A stretch of DNA of 64,000 nucleotides from Vishniacozyma victoriae (lineage: Eukaryota; Basidiomycota; Tremellomycetes; Tremellales; Bulleribasidiaceae): the NCBI GenBank assembly GCA_017654735.1, contig JADPYG010000091.1, positions 1 to 64,000 on the forward strand, read 5' to 3'. Under the pieces are notes generated by a model. It was not told the DNA's origin. It made no database searches and saw only the letters and a program-made list of their open reading frames with translations. Positions 54,484 through 64,000 of the stretch are shown here, piece after piece. The number at the start of each line of letters is the position of its first letter. Positions within the stretch are counted from its first letter, which is position 1. Both the position numbers and the translations under genes were made by a program.

Positions 54484-55898
54484 TCAATCACTGAGTAAAT
54501 CTCGATATGATTCCTTCTTCGTCTTGTCCGCACCAACGCCCAACTCGCTCAAACTACTCTTGGTAGACATAGGAGGTGATCGTTTCTCCTTGATCGAATT
54601 ACCAGAATCCGAAGGTCGTATTCTCACAGTATTAGTCGGTTGAGCAGATCCCCAACTAAACATCTTTCCAATCGATGATCTATCATCAGCCCTACCCTTC
54701 CAGATGAACTCACAAATCAATCCCATTCGCAGCTACAGCCTTGTCCTTTCCATCCGGCACCGTTCCGCCAGCAGCAGCTCCTACCGTCTTCATCAAGTTC
54801 CCGATAAACCTCCTTCCGCCTTCCATTACATCCGGATCTACTAATGGCGCTCCCCCTAGGACATCTTGGAGGAGGGCTTGGAACCCTGGTTGAGTTTCTG
54901 GGCTAGTTTCTGAGTTGTTTGACAAGTCGGGCGAGCTGACGTCGGCGGTGGAGGAGGAGCGGTCGCGGGAGGATGATGGGGCCATTGGAGTGGTATTGGC
55001 CGAGGGATAGACGGAGGATATGAGGTTCGACCAGCGGGATTTGAGTGTCAAGAGGGCTGCTTGTTCGGTTTCGAGTTCTGCATGTCAGCATTCTCTAGCC
55101 CGGTAATAATTAGGCGTACCGTGCTTAAGTTCGTTCACTCTCCTCTCCTTCTGCGCAATCGCAGTCAGTAGCTCGGCATGTCTGACATCAGTATACACCA
55201 TTGCAAGCAGTGAACAGCGAAAGAGATGCTCACCTCTCAGTCAGAGTTTCTCCCTTGACCTCCTCTTCCCCCTCATTATCCTCGAACAACCCCATCAAAT
55301 CCCTTCCCTCGGTACTATCCACCGATCTCCTTCCTTCAAAGCTGGTTCCCCTCCCACTGAATCCATCCTGCATCGGTGTCCTACTCTGAGCGGGAGAATA
55401 GGATATACTACTCCTTATCCCCATCCCTGTCCTTCTTGGTGTGCCTATACTCGGAGAAGATCCATCTGTATACGTCCTTACCCGTCCAGTAGGGCTAGCG
55501 TGTCGAATGTTTTCATCGGGAGGTGGTGATACTACTGTCCTAGGCGTAGCTTGCTGCTCTAGATCGAAGGTGGGACCGCGGGCTAATAATGATAATCTCT
55601 TCAACCGACTTGGCGTTGCAGACATTGGCGTAGATGATGTAGAGGTATCAGGCGACATCGAGTCGAGAGATAGATTCTGGGGGCGAGCCATCATAAGTGG
55701 TCTACCCGTTGGTTGTCGATCAGGTAGTGAAGGGACCTTGAACTCTTCGTTGTTGTTGTTGATGTTGATCGGTGCACCTAATGATGTTGGTTTCACAAGC
55801 CTAGCTATATTCTTAGGAGCTACTGGTGCCCTGTAGCCTGATAATGTGTTCGTACTTGAGCTTGATGAAGAGCGAGATGATGATGGACGTGCCTCCAT
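54484..55898 (-). CDS. Ser-rich coiled-coil protein of unknown function
   Basis: Not assigned. ATG at 55898 starts MEARPSSSRSSSSSS. About 210 residues of Ser/Pro/Arg-rich, probably disordered sequence carry many SP/TP sites (STPMSATPSRLKRLS, PRTVVSPPPDENIRH, SIGTPRRTGMG). A short coiled coil follows (ELLTAIAQKERRVNELKHEL), then TLKSRWSNLISSVYP, GFQALLQDVLGGAPLVDPDV and GGRRFIGNLMKTVGAA. It ends YRDLLSD. The layout resembles fungal proteins with a DUF4048-like N-terminus; phosphorylation control is likely from composition. Three short introns. Confidence 0.7.
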
Positions 55899-56074
55899 GT
55901 TTATTGTTGCTGTGTATAGTGTGCTACTAGAGTACACACACGAGATCCCGGGAGATAGAGACGCGACTGACTTTGCGGGATTATTTACTTAATTACACAT
56001 GATGTATACACATGGTACATTACTCTGGCAGTCTATCGTACAGTATTCAAGCATAGGTACAGTCAAAGGATACT

Positions 56075-57905
56075 CTATCCACCAAGACCTTCCTCCTCAT
56101 TTCCACCTTGTTTGACTCCGACACTGGCAGGGGGTTTGAATTGCCCGAAACCCTTTGCTTCATATAGCAGATCCGTCCGGATGACCAACTTCCCTCCATC
56201 TACACCAACAGCACTACCCTCATGTAAAAGTGATCCTTGAGTATCACCGTGGGCTATTCATCAGCGTCGTTGTTCAATAATGAGGGGACTTACGGAAACA
56301 TAGGACAGCACCTTGAATTGGCTTGACGGATGTAGCTTCCATCACACCTAGGTCTTCTGATGGGAGGAAGAAGGTGGTACATCCTGTATCCTTTGGGATG
56401 TCGGAGTTGAGATATACGAGGAGGGTATATCGTGACCAGAGAGGGTCGGATGGGTCGGACGAGCTGATTGTCAGCGAAAATCCCAGCAGTATAAAAGTCG
56501 ACTTACTCGTGGAGGTATTCCCCGGTCTTTGGGTCAAGTCCAGCTGCTGGCCATGCACCATCGATGTGAGGCTGCGAGTCAGCTACTGCTTGAGAAGATG
56601 AATGACATGACTTACTCGGTAGACCTGATTCTCTCTGTATTGGTATACCCTGAATCGAGCATTGATACCCCTCACACTACCTCCTCCATTGCCATCTGCC
56701 GTCTTGGGCGCATGAGATGGGACATGGGGTAGAATCTGAGAGTAAAAGTGATCCAAAACTTGACTATCGGCAAGCCAAACAAAGTTCCTGGCGAGGATCT
56801 GAGCGTCAGCTTCCATGCTCAAGGTGACTGGCAATTTGACATACCGATGCTTTGGCAATAGCAGATCCTCCAGCAGCTTCATCCTTTTCAAAACCAATAG
56901 CTTCAGCCGCTTGAGCGATCTGCAAACATTCCTCAGGTGTGAACACGTCCATGACCATGAACGCTCCCGGAAGTCCAGGGACGTCGATTCGTGACGATGC
57001 CCTCGGTCGCGGGGATGGGGTTAGGCGGATGGCACCGGGTGATGAACCGTGAACTGTCGAGTCGTAGACATTTGGTGGTTTACGGAGGTGGCCTGGTGTA
57101 TGTTGGACAGCTCTGAAATTGGGGTATGGTAAAGTTGGCTTGACATCTGAACAAATCAGCTCGACCCTACAAATGAAGAGGCACATCAAACTCACCGAAC
57201 AGAGTCCCGTTCTGCATCCTCTCCCAGACATTGATCTCTCCCTCTACTGGACCCCTAGCTTCCCAAATAGGTTTCCTCCTGATCAACTCATTCCCCTTAC
57301 TAGGCCCAGCGATCGAAGCTGGGTTTGCGATCCTCAAAATCAAGTCCAAGCATTTCATAGCATCTGCATCCCTCACTGACCCATCTGCAGAGACTGTCGC
57401 ATCGCAGTCCCTCACCCAGCGTTGCAGGGAACCTAGCTTGGGAGGCAATTTGCGGGTATACATCTCGAATAGAAGGATCAAGGCGTCGGTGAATCGGTAA
57501 TCTTGTAATGCTGCTGATATACGCGACGTAAGGGATGTACCTTTACGTCAGCACTTAATCCTTGATCAACCAAGAGGGTAAATTTCGAGATCATGAGAGG
57601 GATTGGGACTCACCCAAGGTCATACCATCCGCCATGACCTTCTGCAGCGCATACACAGCCCGTTTAACATCTTTAACATCCTTCCTAGCCAGCTCCTCCG
57701 GCATCTCACATAACGTCTCCAACGTCAATAGAGTAGTCTCTAAATCCTCTATCGACACCAATCCATCAGAGGGAGTATCGGATTCAGGTGAAGGTGGAGC
57801 GCCATTGGTTTTAGGTTTCTTGTTGCTTTCGAGTGGGATGGCGGGAGCGATGACTTGGCCTGCTTGCCTCTTTCTTTTCTTTGCTTGTTCTGCTCGTTTG
57901 CCCAT
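56075..57905 (-). CDS. 2-oxoglutarate/Fe(II) dioxygenase, prolyl-4-hydroxylase-like
   Basis: Nuclear or cytosolic 2OG oxygenase. ATG at 57905 starts MGKRAEQAKKRKRQAG, a basic nuclear-type leader. An alpha-helical N-terminal domain has LETLCEMPEELARKDVKDVK and DALILLFEMYTRKLPPKLG. The oxygenase part includes FTPEECLQIAQAAEAIGFEKD, NARFRVYQYRENQVYR joined by an intron to PHIDGAW (first iron His and Asp), YTLLVYLNSD, TTFFLP, and LHEGSAV with KLVIRTDLLYE (second His and the 2OG Arg). It ends GNEEEGLGG. All catalytic residues are present. Five introns. Confidence 0.88.
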
Positions 57906-58606
57906 TTCTGTTAAAGGCTAGGTAGAAGGTGGTATGGGAATTGGTTGTGGTTTGCTATCTTATCGATAGGAGTGATAGATGCATCTCGGGCAATCAAGAT
58001 TTCAGTAAATTTAAGAGAATCTTCAGGCACGCGTCTCCTAATTACCTTAGTATCATTAGGATTATTCATTACTGATCTCTCGTCTTCTAAGCCCCTCACA
58101 ATGCATTCAATTTGATTGTTGTAGTCTTGGGATTCTGCAGAGGGTAACATTGGTGATCAGTGTGCCAATCGATGAGGTATGATTGCTACAGCTGTAACGG
58201 GAGGCACATAGACGGGTTTGTTTGTAATGCTAATTAGCAAGAGTTGCTAGTGCTCGGCATATTCCGCTTAACCTTCCCGAGACTCGTATACCTTATATCC
58301 TATAAAGTCATTTCACATCTGTATCTACATTCTTTATCTAGACTTGAGCCCAACGCAGGTGTCTGGATACCTGTCTCGACTGATAGAGAAGAAAGGATGA
58401 TGGAGCATACACAGCATGTTACAACTAACTCGGTCAGAACGGGACCCCTTTCCCTCTTTACCTCTACAGCATAAGCAGTTCCTTTCACCCAACCCCCAAT
58501 TCTATCTCCCTTTGTCCCATCCACCGTATACAGAGTGCATACACCTCAGCCATCCGCCTTCTCTCAATCTCATTCTTATACTTACTACTATTTATCATCG
58601 ACAAAG
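57906..58606. promoter_or_regulatory. Divergent promoter, dioxygenase / FAD oxidase
   Basis: 701 bp between divergent starts. No CCGG cluster is visible, unlike the left-hand promoters. A minus-strand open frame at 57911-58150 has no similarity and may be an upstream ORF or chance. Confidence 0.4.
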
Positions 58607-60424
58607 ATGGCATTTATCAACACCGACGCCTTCAACGCCCTCAGAAACATCATCGAAGGGGACATCATCATCCCCTCCGACGCTACTTACAACGAAAGTT
58701 TGAAACGATGGTCCAGACTTGCGGAAAGGGAGGCTGGAGCAGTGATCTTTGTCAAGACCAATCAGGATGTGAGTGAGGTAATCAAGTACGCAGTGAGCAA
58801 CAAGATTGATCTCGCTATCAAAGGTAAGTCCCTTTAATCTCACCTTGTACAGTACTGAGATTCAGGTGGAGGACACAATCCTTCCGGGGCATCCTCGAGT
58901 GACGGTGGGATCGTAATTGATCTCTCTCGATACATGACTCAAGTGATCATGGACATCGATGCAAAATCGGTCAGAGTCGGAGGAGGAGCTCTTTGGGGGG
59001 ACGTTGACGTTGTTACTTCTCCTGCTGGGTATGGCACAGTCGGTGGTACCGTCAGTCATGTAAGTTTAGATCTGAACATGGTGTCACAAGAGCTAATGAT
59101 TAGACTGGAGTGGCAGGGTGAGTAGAAAACCCCGAGGTCGACAAGTTACAAGGCTGATGGAGTAGATTGACCCTTGGAGGTGGTATTGGCAATCTATCTG
59201 GAAGATACGGTCTCACTATCGACAACATCATCGACGTCACCGTTGTCTTAGCTGATGGCCGGATCGTTCCGGCCAGCGAAGAAGTCAATGAGGATGTATG
59301 TCCCATCCTTCTCATTCTGGTCTCATAATCCCTCGTGTTTCTCTGATCAGATAGTTATTCTTCGGCGTCCGAGGTGGAGGATGCAATTTCGGCGTAGTAA
59401 CCGGATTCAACTTCCGTATGCACGCCCTCCCTCCGCTTTGTTGGGGCGGGCTACTCACATTCTCAATGGACCAGATGGAGCAAATATACGGGACCATGAG
59501 GGTATGGCAGGATACCGTCCAGACTGAAGATGAGGGAGCTTGGATCATGGCTACTACCAAGCCTCTGGGAGGTGGGCAGGTAGGCTCCTTGATGACAACC
59601 GAAAGTTGAGGTGAATGCTGATTATTCAGCATGAAAAGGAGTTGATACTTGTTTGTTGGCACATTGGTCCTGAAGATGTTGCGAAGGAGCGATACAAGCT
59701 TTTTCTGGATCTCGGTGAGTCAGCCCATCCGGATCTCGATTTAGCGACTCGAATCTACCCAGGCGATGAGGATCTGACGAGCAGGACCCATCGCGGACGA
59801 TACGAAGGAAGTGCCATACGCCGAAATCAACAAGCAGCTCGATGATCGAAACCCCCACGGTCTATGCTACTACATGACCGTAGCATCCCTCAAAGAATGT
59901 AACGCCCAAGTAGGTCGAAACTTTCTTCAAGCCCAGGAAATCCTCCTCGCAGCCCACCCTATGGTATGCAGTTCATTGGAAATGGAAACGTTCCATCTTG
60001 GAAAAGTCTCATCGGTACCTGTCACCGATATGGCTTATGCTGGAAGGTCCACTTCCAAATTCGGGATCGTCAAGATCAATTGGAATCATGATAGTATCGT
60101 CATGGAGAGAGTCCAAAAGACCGCGAGGGAGATGGTGAAGATTATTGAATCTGAGGGAAGTGAGGGTGAGATGACTTATCCCAATCTCGGTAAGTTCCCC
60201 CCAATATCACTGAAAATGATGGCTGATAATAAAGAAGGGCAGCAGACGAAGATCACTGGACCGGACAGAGCTGAAGATCTATTTGGAGTGAATCACAGGA
60301 AACTCCAGAGAATCAAGGCCAAATACGAGTAAGCTAGATCTTGCCATTCGGTCACCAGCTGTCGCTGACAAAAAGTCCTGGTATGGTCTTCGATAAATGG
60401 CTTCCCATCCAGCCCTTGGCGTGA
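58607..60424 (+). CDS. FAD-linked oxidase (PCMH/BBE type)
   Basis: Flavoprotein oxidoreductase of the berberine-bridge/6-hydroxynicotine oxidase kind. ATG at 58607 starts [16 protein letters not shown]. The PCMH FAD-binding domain is evident: [76 protein letters not shown] and [20 protein letters not shown]. The substrate domain runs through [13 protein letters not shown] and the BBE-like end [13 protein letters not shown], joined by the last intron to [15 protein letters not shown]. No signal peptide, so intracellular. A close paralog starts at the right edge of the window on the opposite strand. About seven introns. Confidence 0.88.
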
Positions 60425-60599
60425 GAGAGTATCGCGTTTGGTGGCTCAATGGCGATGCCTAGGATTAGCTGGACGAATGAAGACGGCTTCCCTGTACAGC
60501 ATTGAACATAAGATACATGTAGAGCAACGAATATATGCAGACCTGACGATTCGTCATTCTTGATGCTGCTATCCGTCCCTCGAAAGGGTGTTCTGTCAC

Positions 60600-61508
60600 T
60601 CAGGCATACATCTGTAAAAACTTCTGTATGCGTTCAGAGACCTCCTCCAGATGAGTTTCAAGCAAAAAATGCCCCCCATCGAGCAAAAGGACCTCTACGT
60701 TATCGGCACCATTCGTTTCCCTCGCCTTGGCGAATGCCTCTGCGCCGGGGGAAATGAAGATCGGATCGTTTTTACCCCACACTGCGAGGATCGGAACCTC
60801 GGTCTCTAGCATCCAACGCTGGAACTCGGGATACAGCTTGATGTTGTTCTGATAATCCCAGAATAGATCCAGCTGGATCTCCCGTTTGTTGTCCGGGAGT
60901 AGATTCTGCAAGTAGTCTAGAGTGTATGCGGACGGATCGATTTGGTCCACTAGGTCCGTCGGTACACCATCATAGTTTTGATGCTTAGTCGATTCGATAT
61001 CCCCTACAACGTCTCGGAGTATCGATCTTATCTGATCATACTTATCTCCGGTCTCCCACCATGCTTTCAGAGGGTCCCAAAAGGGGCCGAGACCTTCTTC
61101 GAATGCATTGCCGTTCTGAGTGATGATCGCAGAGAAGAGGTCTGGTCGAGCAAGAGCGATTCGAAAAGCAGTCGGTGCCCCATAGTCGAAGATGTAGACC
61201 GCTGTTTTGGTGATATTCTGAAGACTCAAGAGCTCGCAGATCACTGAAGCCATATTTTCGAACGTGTGTTGATACCCTGAGGGCGTCGTGGTAAGGCCAA
61301 AGCCTGGCAGGTCAGGCGCGACTACATAGTAATCTTTTGCCAGTATAGGAATAAGTTTACGGTATTGATTGGCAGATGATGGATATCCGTGGAGGAGTAG
61401 TACGTGAGGCGCAGAGGGGCATCCGGCGCTGGCGTAATGTATTTTCACGCCAGAAGGTAAATCGCTGAACTGGTACACTACCGTCGGTTTTGTCGTCTCG
61501 TTCTGCAT
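60600..61508 (-). CDS. Alpha/beta hydrolase (epoxide-hydrolase/dehalogenase-like), intronless
   Basis: 302-residue cytosolic hydrolase in one open frame. ATG at 61508 starts MQNETTKPTVVYQFSD. The oxyanion motif is LLLHGYPSSANQYRKL. The nucleophile position reads VYIFDYGAPTAFRIAL, with Asp as in epoxide hydrolases and haloalkane dehalogenases. The acid is in VWGKNDPIF and the His in DGGHFLLETH. Cap-domain sequence (WWETGDKYDQIRSILRD) lies between. It lacks introns while all neighbours have several, which hints at acquisition from bacteria or by retro-copy. It converges with the FAD oxidase gene. Confidence 0.88.
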   Translation of the reverse strand: MQNETTKPTVVYQFSDLPSGVKIHYASAGCPSAPHVLLLHGYPSSANQYRKLIPILAKDYYVVAPDLPGFGLTTTPSGYQHTFENMASVICELLSLQNITKTAVYIFDYGAPTAFRIALARPDLFSAIITQNGNAFEEGLGPFWDPLKAWWETGDKYDQIRSILRDVVGDIESTKHQNYDGVPTDLVDQIDPSAYTLDYLQNLLPDNKREIQLDLFWDYQNNIKLYPEFQRWMLETEVPILAVWGKNDPIFISPGAEAFAKARETNGADNVEVLLLDGGHFLLETHLEEVSERIQKFLQMYA

Positions 61509-62225
61509 CTCGGGGGGAGCTGCGCTGGGTTTGTTATTTGACGACGTATCGGGGAGTGATATGGAGGTGATAGCAAAGAGTGAATACGTTAATCTGGGAT
61601 GCGCCAGTCTTATATTTATTATTAGCTTTCGGCTGAACCTTCAGTGCGTCTCGAGCGTATCAAGCAGACTCAAGCTTATTAAGCAGGCGCATGGGTCATT
61701 TCGCCGGATAGCCAAGCTCAAGCACGTTATTCAACCGATTGCGAATGAGAATGACAACATCCGGAATCTCCGGGTTCATCTCAGGATCTTGGAAATCGCC
61801 TATATGCGGCGGGGCCAGCCTAGATGCACGTACATGCGTGAGAGCTAAACGTCTCACGTGATGCAATCTACCATGAAGAATTATCATAATCACTGAGCTC
61901 ACTCGAGTGATTGAGCGATAGGTATAGGTAATCGGAATCCGCTTGTCTCGCAACAGAAATAGAATTCACGCTGTGTTATACCAGTCTCAATTCAATGCCT
62001 CTTGCCAGGATCACTGGTCACCAAGAAGAGAACTGATTTCGACTGGTGATGCGATACAGTATTCCCGTGCCCGGACAGCTGACCGACTACTTATCTGAGA
62101 TTCGACCTGATCCGGAGCGTTCTTTAGATATGCCTGCTTGAACCTCTTCGGATGCTATTTTTTGGATCCTTCCCCTTGTATTAAGAAAGCTGTACATTCA
62201 CGCTTCGTCGCTTTTCTATCTACAC
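61509..62225. other. Intergenic region
   Basis: 717 bp between the hydrolase start and the isochorismatase stop. It contains the hydrolase promoter. No other supported feature. Confidence 0.55.
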
Positions 62226-62916
62226 CTACTTCACCTTATCGATCCTCACCACAGTTCCGAAAGCATCCGCCAACTCCTTCAGAACGGTCTCGACCAATTC
62301 AGCAGCCTTGACACCCGGAATATCCCTATCCCCAATAGCTTCCTTGACGAGTACAACATCATATCCCCGCTCAGCAGCCTGCCTGGCAGTGGTACTGACA
62401 CAAACATGTGCCATGTAGCCGACTAACGCGACTTGTTTCCGCCCAGTCTTCTCGATCGTTTCTTGAAGGTTGGTACCGGTGAATGAACCTGGGTGGCCTT
62501 TGGAAATGACGGTCTCGGAATCTAGGGGTTTAAGGACGTCAAAGATTTCCGATAGGGGAGTGCCTTCGGTGAAGACTGGTGCGCCGGTGGGGGTCTTGTG
62601 CCAGATGTGGATGATGGGAGCTTTTGCGGCTCGGTAGGTGTCGAGAAGGGATTTAATCGCGGATCGAGTGGATTCGATATCGACAGTCTTGAGCTGGCCA
62701 TCGGCGTATCTAACGAATTAGCTGGTGATTCCCACTTCCATTGCCTCTCATTCCTGCCTTATGTCCACATAAGACGCTCTGTCGTTCCATCTCCACGCTG
62801 GCAGGAATCCAGGTGGTGACTCACTCATTTTGAGCATCAATGATGACCAGTACACTGTCAGAAGTACTGAGGGTACTGGCTGGAGCACCGAGCATCTCAC
62901 GGAAAGATTGAGTCAT
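62226..62916 (-). CDS. Isochorismatase-family cysteine hydrolase
   Basis: Small amidohydrolase of the isochorismatase/nicotinamidase-like fold. ATG at 62916 starts MTQSFREMLGAPAST. The catalytic Asp lies in VLVIIDAQNEY, which spans the single intron near 62708-62824. A Lys lies in IHIWHKTPTG. The Cys nucleophile is in GYMAHVCVSTTARQAAERGY, followed by VKEAIGDRD. Length, about 190 residues, is normal. Ends RIDKVK. The substrate is unknown; many fungal members act on small amides. Confidence 0.88.
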
Positions 62917-63507
62917 GTTGTTCGATACGGATAGAATAGGATAGGCTAAGATATGAATGAGAGGGGTAAGATATTGAATGAAGTGTATCAACTGATGGTA
63001 ATATAGTTGTCAAGGGTTGAGTCTCCAACGGAAACATGACCAATCTACCCGTCGGGTAACGCGGTGCCGAGTCGGTTGGTAATGACCCGGATCATATGCC
63101 TGACTCTTGGCGCGCTGAAAATGGTCTTGAGATCTTGACAAGCGTGGGTGCACCCACCACATGCTCACCTTGTAGCCATGAACAACATGGCTTCCATCGG
63201 AAGCGACTATCAAAAGATTGATAATCAGATAGAGATTGATCAGAATAATCGATCAGGTGATCAATCCCAATGAAAAGGTTCGACCGGCGGAAGTGGACGA
63301 GCGGCTCCGGCGGAAGCATATCAGTCAGCTGATGAGTCAAGGATCTTGATCATCAAAATTAGTCTCAGTAATATAATTCGACCGGCGGGGTGGTATGAGC
63401 AGCTTCGGCGGAAATGTACAGTCAGCTGATGATTAAGGCATTAGCTCTCAGGCGATAGGATAGACATGCTATACGTGTGCATGATGAAGACAAACAGAAT
63501 AAATTGG
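62917..63507. promoter_or_regulatory. Isochorismatase upstream region with direct repeats
   Basis: 591 bp that include two copies of a roughly 57-bp element (63279-63335 and 63377-63432). Each holds TTCGACCGGCGG, then CGGCGGAA, then GTCAGCTGATGA. Confidence 0.5.
63279..63432. repeat. Two imperfect 57-bp direct repeats
   Basis: Copy 1 at 63279-63335 and copy 2 at 63377-63432 are about 80% alike by eye. Conserved blocks are TTCGACCGGCGG, CGGCGGAA and CAGTCAGCTGATGA. The CCGGCGG cores could bind zinc-cluster factors. Confidence 0.75.
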
Positions 63508-64000
63508 TCAAGCCAAGGGCTGGATAGGGAACCATTTGCCAAACACGAGTTCTGGGCTGATTTTCAGTCTCTGAGCTCTGACGAGGAGTGAAGTCGGGGA
63601 CTTACTCGTATTTCTCCTTGATGGTCTGGAGTTTTCGGTAATTCGCTCCGAATAGCTTCCTAACCTTATCATCGCCAAGCACTGATTCTCCCTCTGAATA
63701 ATCAGGTTCACGTCCATGATTTACTGCGCCATTCAGCAACATACCAAAATTCCCGTAAGCGGGCTGCGTCTCGATCTGATCACCTTGAATAGCCCTTCTA
63801 GTTCCTGTCACGCTCTTCCTGACGTCGTCGATATTCACCTTGTTCATATCCTCTTTGGACCAGCTGGCCATAATTATGACGTTGTTCTGTGGACCTCGAC
63901 TCGAAAAGGCCATCTCGCTATTGCGAATCTTCCGGACCTTTTTGGTGCACTGTAGTTCGAAGCCCACGAAATGCCTAGCTTGAGGGACCTTGGTTCGGAA
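63508..64000 (-). CDS. FAD-linked oxidase C-terminus (partial at window edge)
   Basis: C-terminal part of a paralog of the oxidase at 58607-60424. It shares QTIKEKYE before the last intron and PELVFGKWFPIQPLA at the end (paralog: KYD / [15 protein letters not shown]). Upstream it has NNVIIMASWSKEDMNKV, NHGREPDYSEGESVLGDD and KLFGANYRKL, the usual BBE-domain region. The FAD-binding half lies beyond position 64000. Confidence 0.8.

Overview
The window is nuclear DNA from a basidiomycete fungus, most likely a tremellomycete yeast (Cryptococcus/Kwoniella/Tremella type). The signs are genes cut by many 35-70 bp introns with GTRNGT donors and CTNAC-type branch sites close to the acceptor, genes packed on both strands, fungal families (Zn2Cys6 regulators, yeast-type amino-acid permease, Dal5-type transporter, HRD3, OSBP) and two copies of a TAACCCCC-type telomere-like motif at the left edge. 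About 33 protein genes can be supported. I found no tRNA, rRNA, transposon or CRISPR array.

Left part (about 0-29 kb) is accessory and catabolic. It holds divergent enzyme/transporter pairs with regulators between them. In order: an AnmK/levoglucosan-kinase-type sugar kinase with a divergent MFS sugar porter; a Zn2Cys6 factor; an amino-acid permease divergent from a fructosyl-amine (Amadori) oxidase; an amidohydrolase of the prolidase/imidazolonepropionase type divergent from a Dal5-type transporter; a second Zn2Cys6 factor; an aldo-keto reductase; an MFS sugar transporter divergent from a third Zn2Cys6 factor; and a Gfo/Idh/MocA dehydrogenase divergent from an NTF2-like/flavin monooxygenase. 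Several of these promoters carry clusters of CCGG cores or perfect palindromes that look like zinc-cluster operators.

Middle part (29-40 kb): an APP1-type phosphatidate phosphatase; a secreted tandem-repeat precursor with Lys-Arg (kexin) sites between 42-residue units; and a divergent pair of secreted glycosidases (GH35 beta-galactosidase and GH76 endo-1,6-mannanase).

Right part (40-64 kb) is mostly housekeeping: HRD3/SEL1L, an oxysterol-binding protein, an RNA polymerase III C31-like subunit, an MDR reductase, a serine-rich coiled-coil protein and a prolyl-4-hydroxylase-like dioxygenase. A tandem pair of uncharacterised paralogs lies among them. It ends with a small oxidative group: two paralogous FAD-linked oxidases flanking an intronless alpha/beta hydrolase and an isochorismatase-type hydrolase.

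Four genes are visibly interrupted in otherwise well-conserved frames: TGA in the permease, TGA at an expected Trp of the Amadori oxidase, TAG in one of the tandem paralogs, and a 16-bp tandem duplication that shifts frame in the kexin-repeat precursor. The most novel element is the kexin-repeat precursor at 31852-32618. Exon joins were inferred by eye from GT-AG signals and family similarity, so internal boundaries are approximate.
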